Source: Actinomycetota bacterium (GTDB lineage: Bacteria > Actinomycetota > Actinomycetes > Nanopelagicales > Nanopelagicaceae). Taken from it: a DNA stretch of 64,000 nt. The stretch lies in NCBI GenBank assembly GCA_003569265.1, contig BGON01000001.1:124001-188000 (forward strand), in the 5' to 3' direction. Position numbers and translations under genes: made by a program. Of the stretch, positions 58,909 to 64,000 are shown one piece after another. Below the pieces are notes generated by a model. It did no database searches. It was not told where the DNA came from and saw only the letters and a program-made list of their open reading frames with translations. Within the stretch, counting starts at the first letter, position 1. Each line of letters begins with the position of its first letter.

Positions 58909-60267
58909 TTAGAACCTTTCGAAGTTGCGGACTAATTCCCAATCGGTGATTGCCTTGCCATATGCGGCAATTTCAATCTTGGCCATGTTTGCATAATGTG
59001 CCTGAACTTCAGATCCAAAGGTTTCCTTAACCCAGGCAGAGCCCTCCCACAGCGCAAGTGATTCATTCATAGAAGAAGGAATGCGCTGTGAATCTGAGGC
59101 ATAAGCGTTTCCTGTGAAAGCTGGTTCCAAAACCATCTTGTTCTTAATTCCATCAAGGCCTGCTGCGATGATTCCAGAAACAGCTAGATATGGATTTACG
59201 TCACCGCCTGCAACACGGTTTTCAAGGCGAAGGCTTTGACCCTTGCCAACCAGGCGCAGTGCACATGTGCGGTTATCGCGACCCCAGCGGATAGCTGTTG
59301 GGGCAAATGAACCCGGGACGTAGCGCTTATACGAGTTGATATTGGGAGCAAAGAGCAAAGACATCTCGCGCAAATGGGCAATCTGGCCGGCAATGAACTG
59401 GCGTCCAAGATCACTCAGACCCTGTTCTTTATCTGAATCATCAGCCATCACCATTGAACCATCTAGGCCACGGAAAGAGAGGTGGATGTGTGAAGAGTTA
59501 CCTTCTTTTTCATTTGGCTTAGCCATGAATGTAAGTGCATAACCATCTTGTGCAGCAATCTCTTTTGCACCGTTCTTGTAGATGACGTGGTTATCGCAAT
59601 TTGAAAGTGCATCTGAGTACTTAAAGGCAATTTCATGCTGACCAAAGTTACATTCACCCTTAACGGACTCAACAGTCATTCCAGCCTTTGCCATGGACAA
59701 ACGGATTCTTCGCAAGAGCGGCTCGATACGAGAGCCACCCATGATGGAGTAGTCGACGTTGTATTGGTTAACAGGGATCAGATTCTTGTAGCCCTTGTTC
59801 CATGCTTCTTCATATGTGTCCTTGTACACCACAAACTCAAGCTCGGTGCCACACATGGCTTCCATGCCAGCATCTTTAAGCGCCTTAACTTGCTTGCGAA
59901 GAATCTGGCGGGGAGATGCAACCACATCTGTGTGATCTAGCCACTGCACATCCGCTAATACAAGTGCGGCACCTTCTTGCCAATCAATCATGCGTAGCGT
60001 GTCCATATCTGGAACTAGAGCGAAATCGCTATAGCCGCGCTCCCAAGAAGACATCTCATATCCATCAACGGTATTCATATCGACATCGACAGCTAGAAGA
60101 TAGTTACAACCCTCGGTGCCATGCTTGAGGACTTCATCCAGGAAGAAAGCCCCATGGATACGCTTACCTGTTAAGCGGCCCTGCATATCAGTCATGGCTA
60201 CTACGACGGTATCAATCTCACCGCTCTTGATCTTGGCTGTTAAATCAGCAATCGTCATTGATGTCAT
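58909..60267 (-). CDS. Glutamine synthetase-like gamma-glutamyl-amine ligase
   Basis: This 452-residue GlnA-fold enzyme has the N-terminal VDMNTVDGYEMSSWERGYSD region, the metal ligands in CGTELEFVVY, KGECNFGQHEIAF, SSHIHLSFRG and the CALRLVGKGQSLRLENRVAG arginines. It lacks the usual ammonia-using GlnA context, and the sequence style and neighbours match GlnA3/GlnA4 or PuuA. Those enzymes attach glutamate to polyamines or ethanolamine. It starts at an ATG (60267) with TAGGCT 7 bases upstream. A strong terminator separates it from the permease. Confidence 0.88.
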   Translation of the reverse strand: MTSMTIADLTAKIKSGEIDTVVVAMTDMQGRLTGKRIHGAFFLDEVLKHGTEGCNYLLAVDVDMNTVDGYEMSSWERGYSDFALVPDMDTLRMIDWQEGAALVLADVQWLDHTDVVASPRQILRKQVKALKDAGMEAMCGTELEFVVYKDTYEEAWNKGYKNLIPVNQYNVDYSIMGGSRIEPLLRRIRLSMAKAGMTVESVKGECNFGQHEIAFKYSDALSNCDNHVIYKNGAKEIAAQDGYALTFMAKPNEKEGNSSHIHLSFRGLDGSMVMADDSDKEQGLSDLGRQFIAGQIAHLREMSLLFAPNINSYKRYVPGSFAPTAIRWGRDNRTCALRLVGKGQSLRLENRVAGGDVNPYLAVSGIIAAGLDGIKNKMVLEPAFTGNAYASDSQRIPSSMNESLALWEGSAWVKETFGSEVQAHYANMAKIEIAAYGKAITDWELVRNFERF

Positions 60268-60274
60268 GCCCGAT

Positions 60275-60280
60275 AGCCTA
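60275..60280 (-). promoter_or_regulatory. Candidate leaderless -10 element for the GlnA-like gene
   Basis: On the minus strand TAGGCT ends 7 bases before the ATG at 60267. A terminator just upstream (60312-60344) means that the gene needs its own promoter. Confidence 0.6.
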
Positions 60281-60311
60281 ACGATTTAGGGCTTTAAAAT
60301 CCAGAGTAAAA

Positions 60312-60344
60312 AAATCCCCCCACACTTTATGTGCGGGGGGATTT
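60312..60344. terminator. Strong bidirectional terminator between permease and GlnA-like gene
   Basis: AAATCCCCCC plus CAC pair with GTG plus GGGGGGATTT around TTTAT, with one A/C mismatch. A-rich sequence flanks one side. It would stop permease transcription before the ligase gene. Confidence 0.9.
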
Positions 60345-60362
60345 ATGAGAGTTATAACTCTT

Positions 60363-61898
60363 TTATAGGTTAGTTCGTGGTCCTGTGTACCACTTTTTAG
60401 CAGATAGGTTCCACCAGATCGTGAGAATAACCAGCGCACCACCTGTGATGATTGGCGCGTAGTTAACTGCAGTCCAAGTGAAATCTGCATTTCCTGGAGT
60501 TCCAGCTGGTGAGAATGGCAAGATGAAGTAGACCGAAATAATTGCTATTTCAGCAACTGCAATGGTGCCCATCCACTTGTACTTAGATCCTAGGTTCCAT
60601 TCGCCAACCTTAAACTTATCGCCAGCTTTTAGACGTAGGTAGATTGGAATTAAGAAGGCTAAGTAAAGAGAAATCACACAAACAGATACAACCGCATAGA
60701 AAGCAGTTGGAGCACCTGTTGGTGACTTCCACAACGCTGGAAGAGTCATCACAATTCCTGCAACTGCAGATACAAGCACTGCATTCTGAGGAACATGATG
60801 CTTGTTAACTTTCTTCCAAAGGTTTCCTCCAGGTACGGCACCATCGCGCGAGAACGCGAACATCATGCGTGAGCAAGATGTTAAGCACGCTGTAACGCAG
60901 AAGATTTGACCGACGGTAGTGATGAGCATAATTAACTTAAATGATGCGCCTCCACCGAGTGCGCTGTATAGCAACGCAATGATTGAACCGCCACCGTAAG
61001 GGTTTACTGCTGGATCAAATGAATTGATGTAATCAGTATTAGTTGCAACATAGAGGAATGACATCAAAAGAATATATCCACCAATTGCTGAGTAAGCGAT
61101 TGACTTCCAGATGCCCTTAGCTGCTGCAAGGTGTGCACTGTGTGTTTCCTCTGAAAGGTGAGCAGAGGCATCAAAACCAGTAATTGTGTACTGAGTGAGC
61201 AAGAATCCAAGTGGTAGAACGAAATACCAGTAAGTGTTTTCACCAAAGCCTGAGTTGTTAATTTGTGTAGTAAACATCCAGTTAAGTGACTGATGCTTAT
61301 CTGTGCCAAATACCAGAATGCCAACAATGATTGCTGCACCGAATACATGCCACCATACTGAAATGTTGTTGAACATCGCTAGAAGTGGACCACTGTAAAC
61401 ATTCACTAATGTAGCGAAAGCAATAACAATAAGGAAAAGTACAAACTGCTGCTTGATGTAATCCCCACCCATAAAGCTTGTCGCATAGGAAGGTGAGTAC
61501 AAGCCAATGAGATTGTTAAGGAATCCTGTTACACCGTAACCAACAGATGCTGTTACAGACACTAGCCCAATCAAGTTGAGCCAACCTGTGTAGAAACCTG
61601 CTCTAGCTCCACCTAGCTTTGATGACCACCAGTAAATACCACCTGATGTTGGATAAGCAGATGCTAGTTCTGACATGCAAAAGCCGATAATCAAAATGAA
61701 AAGAGAAATCAGTGGCCAGCCGATTGAAATTGCAACTGGACCACCATTATTCCAAGCTTGCGCAAATGTTGTAAAGCAGCCTGCAAGAATTGAAATGATT
61801 GAGAATGAGATCGCGAAATTGGAGAATGAACTCCATGTTCGGTTAAGTTCCTGCTTATAACCGAGTTCGTTTAAGCGTTGTTCGTCGGTAAGTGCCAA
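60363..61898 (-). CDS. APC family amino acid/amine permease
   Basis: This 511-residue transporter has about twelve membrane helices and the APC fold: FSNFAISFSIISILAGCFTT in helix 1, FCMSELASAYPTSGGIYWW in the helix 2 loop, and GYILLMSFLYVATN later. It resembles GABA and basic amino acid or polyamine permeases of the AAT/BAT1 type. The start is a TTG at 61898 behind a strong AAGGAGGAG. Position beside the GlnA-like ligase suggests import of its amine substrate. A terminator follows the gene. Confidence 0.88.
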   Translation of the reverse strand: MALTDEQRLNELGYKQELNRTWSSFSNFAISFSIISILAGCFTTFAQAWNNGGPVAISIGWPLISLFILIIGFCMSELASAYPTSGGIYWWSSKLGGARAGFYTGWLNLIGLVSVTASVGYGVTGFLNNLIGLYSPSYATSFMGGDYIKQQFVLFLIVIAFATLVNVYSGPLLAMFNNISVWWHVFGAAIIVGILVFGTDKHQSLNWMFTTQINNSGFGENTYWYFVLPLGFLLTQYTITGFDASAHLSEETHSAHLAAAKGIWKSIAYSAIGGYILLMSFLYVATNTDYINSFDPAVNPYGGGSIIALLYSALGGGASFKLIMLITTVGQIFCVTACLTSCSRMMFAFSRDGAVPGGNLWKKVNKHHVPQNAVLVSAVAGIVMTLPALWKSPTGAPTAFYAVVSVCVISLYLAFLIPIYLRLKAGDKFKVGEWNLGSKYKWMGTIAVAEIAIISVYFILPFSPAGTPGNADFTWTAVNYAPIITGGALVILTIWWNLSAKKWYTGPRTNL

Positions 61899-61976
61899 GA
61901 TGTTCTCCTCCTTGAGCCATTTGGGGTAATCTTTCTACTCCACATTGTGACTGAAATGGAAGGGGTTTTCTCAAAA

Positions 61977-62717
61977 ATGTGCCGTCTTATGGGCTACGTG
62001 TCGCATGCCGAATCCTCATTTCCCGCACAAGTGGGCAATGATTTTGATGAATTCATAGCACTATCCTCTGTTCACTGTGATGGCTGGGGAATCTCTACAA
62101 ATAATAGAGCGCAAGCTCATGTGGTGCTAGAGAAGAAAGTTGAAGCTGCAGCCGAAAGTGCAACATTTCAAAAGGTAGTCGCTGACAATGTAGCCGATGG
62201 TGCGTTACTACATCTTCGTTGGGCAACTAAAGGAATATCAATAAGCGAGAACAACACTCACCCATTTGTCTACGCAGACTATTCATTTATTCATAATGGA
62301 TCAATCTTCCCGCCAGATTCTTTCACTGACTTTATTGATGAGAAGTTTAAGAAGCTAATAGTGGATGATTCAGATAGTGAGCGCTATTTCTATCTCATGC
62401 TGACACAAATAGAAAAGCTTGGTTTAGCTGATGGAATCAAGACAACACTTGCAATTATTAAGGAACATGGAAAAACTACTTCACTCAACTTCATGCTCAT
62501 GAATAATGAGAACTTTGTAGTTGGCAGCGAGCATGACTCTGCAAAGAAACCTGAGTGGGCCCCAGATGACTATTACGTCATCAAATACAAGAAGAATGCC
62601 GATGGGGTTCTCTTTGCTTCAAGTGGGTGGAACCAACCAGGCTGGAACACCTTAGAAAATCACCATGCTGCCATCGTTAACCGTTCAACCTTTGAGATTG
62701 ACGTAATCACCCTCTAA
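61977..62717 (+). CDS. Class II glutamine amidotransferase (YafJ-like)
   Basis: This 246-residue Ntn-hydrolase begins Met-Cys, so Cys2 is the nucleophile once Met is removed. MCRLMGYVS, HCDGWGIST, LLHLRWATKG and the FIHNGSI loop are conserved. I start it at ATG 61977. An in-frame start at 61878 would bury Cys2 behind 33 residues. It has no synthetase domain, and its partner and product are unknown. It is divergent from the permease gene, with the two start codons 78 bases apart, and may belong to the same pathway. Confidence 0.88.
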   Translation: MCRLMGYVSHAESSFPAQVGNDFDEFIALSSVHCDGWGISTNNRAQAHVVLEKKVEAAAESATFQKVVADNVADGALLHLRWATKGISISENNTHPFVYADYSFIHNGSIFPPDSFTDFIDEKFKKLIVDDSDSERYFYLMLTQIEKLGLADGIKTTLAIIKEHGKTTSLNFMLMNNENFVVGSEHDSAKKPEWAPDDYYVIKYKKNADGVLFASSGWNQPGWNTLENHHAAIVNRSTFEIDVITL

Positions 62718-62726
62718 TTCCCCCAT

Positions 62727-62732
62727 TACGAT
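62727..62732 (+). promoter_or_regulatory. Candidate leaderless -10 element for miaB
   Basis: TACGAT ends 6 bases before the miaB ATG at 62739. It is the same hexamer as before ftsK. Confidence 0.5.
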
Positions 62733-62738
62733 AGGTGC

Positions 62739-64000
62739 ATGAACCGCACCTATGTCGTTGAAACTTACGGCTGCCAGATGAACGTGCATGATTCTGAGCG
62801 CATTGCCGGCTTACTAGATGAAGCTGGTTTCACTCCAGTCGAGCCGGGTGTGCAAGCAGATATCGTGGTTTTCAACACGTGTGCAGTGCGCGAAAATGCA
62901 GATAATAAATTGTATGGAAACTTATCTTTCCTAGCACCCATCAAAAAAGCTAATCCCCATATGCAGATTGCTGTTGGGGGATGTCTTGCACAAAAGGATC
63001 AGGCAACAATTTTAAAGAAGGCCCCTTATGTGGATGTGGTCTTTGGAACTCATAATGTCGGCTCACTTCCAGTATTACTTGAGCGTGCGCGCATTGAAGA
63101 AGAGTCTCAGATTGAGATCCTAGAATCTTTGGAACATTTCCCATCAACTCTTCCGGCAAGACGCCTATCAGCATTCTCTTCGTGGGTATCAGTCTCGGTT
63201 GGATGCAATAACACCTGCACTTTTTGCATTGTGCCAACTTTGCGGGGCGTTGAAAAAGACCGCAGTGCGAAAGATATTTTAAATGAAGTACGCGCTTTAG
63301 TTGATCAAGGCGTCATTGAAATTACATTACTTGGTCAAAATGTGAATGCCTATGGGGTTGATTTTGGTGATCGAAGTGCTTTTGCCAACCTGCTTAAAGA
63401 ATGCGGCAAAGTTGATGGATTAGAGCGGGTGCGCTTCATGTCTCCACACCCTCGTGATTTCACCGATGATGTTATTGAAGCTATGGCCACAACAGCCAAT
63501 GTCATGCCGCATCTACATATGCCACTGCAATCTGGCTCCAATACTATTTTGCAAGCGATGCGACGCTCTTATCGCACTGATAGATATTTAGGTATTATTG
63601 ATCGAGTTCGCACTGCCATGCCACATGCATCTATCACAACTGACATCATTGTTGGTTTCCCGGGTGAGACGGAAAGTGATTTCCAGGCGACTATGGATCT
63701 TTGTACAGAGGCGCGCTTTGCAGCTGCCTACACCTATCAATACTCAAAGCGTCCAGGAACACCGGCAGCGTCAATGCCAGATCAAGTATCACCAGAAACT
63801 GTTGGTGAGCGTTATACGCGATTGCATAACCATCAACAAGGGCTTTCACTATCTGTGAATCAAGAAGCAGTAGGTAAGAAATTCAAAGTACTAGTTGGCG
63901 ATTATGAAGGCCGCAGAGATGAAGTACAGGCACGCATGACTGGACGTAGTGAGGATTTCAGATTAGTTCATTTCTCAAACAGCATCGAAACACGCCCAGG
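62739..64000 (+). CDS. miaB: tRNA-2-methylthio-N6-dimethylallyladenosine synthase, 3' end missing
   Basis: MiaB adds the methylthio group to i6A37 of tRNAs with two [4Fe-4S] clusters. Visible cysteines are in [34 protein letters not shown] and the radical SAM motif [20 protein letters not shown] and [13 protein letters not shown] follow, and the C-terminal TRAM region is only partly inside. The frame stays open to the window edge (420 codons). It is the paralogue of rimO at 24.7 kb; the two signatures differ as expected. Confidence 0.95.
   Translation, partial: MNRTYVVETYGCQMNVHDSERIAGLLDEAGFTPVEPGVQADIVVFNTCAVRENADNKLYGNLSFLAPIKKANPHMQIAVGGCLAQKDQATILKKAPYVDVVFGTHNVGSLPVLLERARIEEESQIEILESLEHFPSTLPARRLSAFSSWVSVSVGCNNTCTFCIVPTLRGVEKDRSAKDILNEVRALVDQGVIEITLLGQNVNAYGVDFGDRSAFANLLKECGKVDGLERVRFMSPHPRDFTDDVIEAMATTANVMPHLHMPLQSGSNTILQAMRRSYRTDRYLGIIDRVRTAMPHASITTDIIVGFPGETESDFQATMDLCTEARFAAAYTYQYSKRPGTPAASMPDQVSPETVGERYTRLHNHQQGLSLSVNQEAVGKKFKVLVGDYEGRRDEVQARMTGRSEDFRLVHFSNSIETRP

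Overview
The window is a gene-dense, AT-leaning stretch of an actinobacterial chromosome: about 63 protein genes, mostly on the + strand, with very short or overlapping junctions and no non-coding gap above about 240 bases. Actinobacterial signs are the gene order (thyX-dapA-rnj, cinA-clgR-DUF3046-recA-recX, ndgR/leuCD-hup-plsC-gpsA-ddl, coaD-sepIVA-like-DUF177-rpmF-rnc-smc-ftsY), a mycoredoxin-like protein, ClgR, a lysine-tailed HU and an actinobacterial SOS box. Low GC and compaction fit a streamlined freshwater actinobacterium of the acI type (Planktophila/Nanopelagicus-like). That placement is inference. No rRNA, tRNA, CRISPR array, insertion sequence or prophage was seen.

Layout. 1-5.5 kb: isoprenoid genes dxr and ispG around a site-2 protease, then proS and a TSUP exporter. 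5.5-16 kb: translation and RNA genes rimP-nusA-infB-rbfA-truB-ribF-rpsO-pnp and an M16 peptidase. 16-24 kb: dapB, a mycoredoxin, azlCD on the minus strand, thyX-dapA-rnj and ftsK. 24-31 kb: a RodZ-like protein, rimO, pgsA, pncC, clgR, TetR, DUF3046, a hydrolase, yaaA, recA and recX. 31-40 kb: ndgR facing leuCD, then hup, plsC, gpsA, ddl, an amidohydrolase, an Lrp-type RAM protein and thiL. 40-50 kb: rpmB, recG, rsmD, coaD, sepIVA-like, DUF177, rpmF, rnc, smc and ftsY. 50-56 kb: amt-glnK, ffh, rpsP-khpA-rimM-trmD. 56-64 kb: an acyl-ACP desaturase, a gamma-glutamylation-type catabolic cluster (class I amidotransferase, aldehyde dehydrogenase, glutamine synthetase-like ligase, APC permease), a class II amidotransferase and miaB running off the end.

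Main points for a second look. (1) At least 14 genes have a TANNNT hexamer exactly 6-7 bases before an ATG or GTG, the layout expected for leaderless transcripts. (2) truB and recX have no usable ATG/GTG/TTG at the conserved N-terminus; both reading frames instead begin with ATC or ATT overlapping the upstream stop codon. (3) recG and smc carry three single-base frame breaks in all, within 7 kb. (4) The recA promoter combines a RecA-independent (PafBC-type) promoter with an abutting LexA box. (5) Direct repeats with exact 21-bp phasing occur upstream of hup and between ndgR and leuC. (6) A terminator for rpmB lies inside the coding sequence of convergent thiL. (7) The 57-62 kb cluster resembles a Puu-type pathway without its oxidase. 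I found no clearly unprecedented multi-gene system. The novelty is mostly in expression signals.
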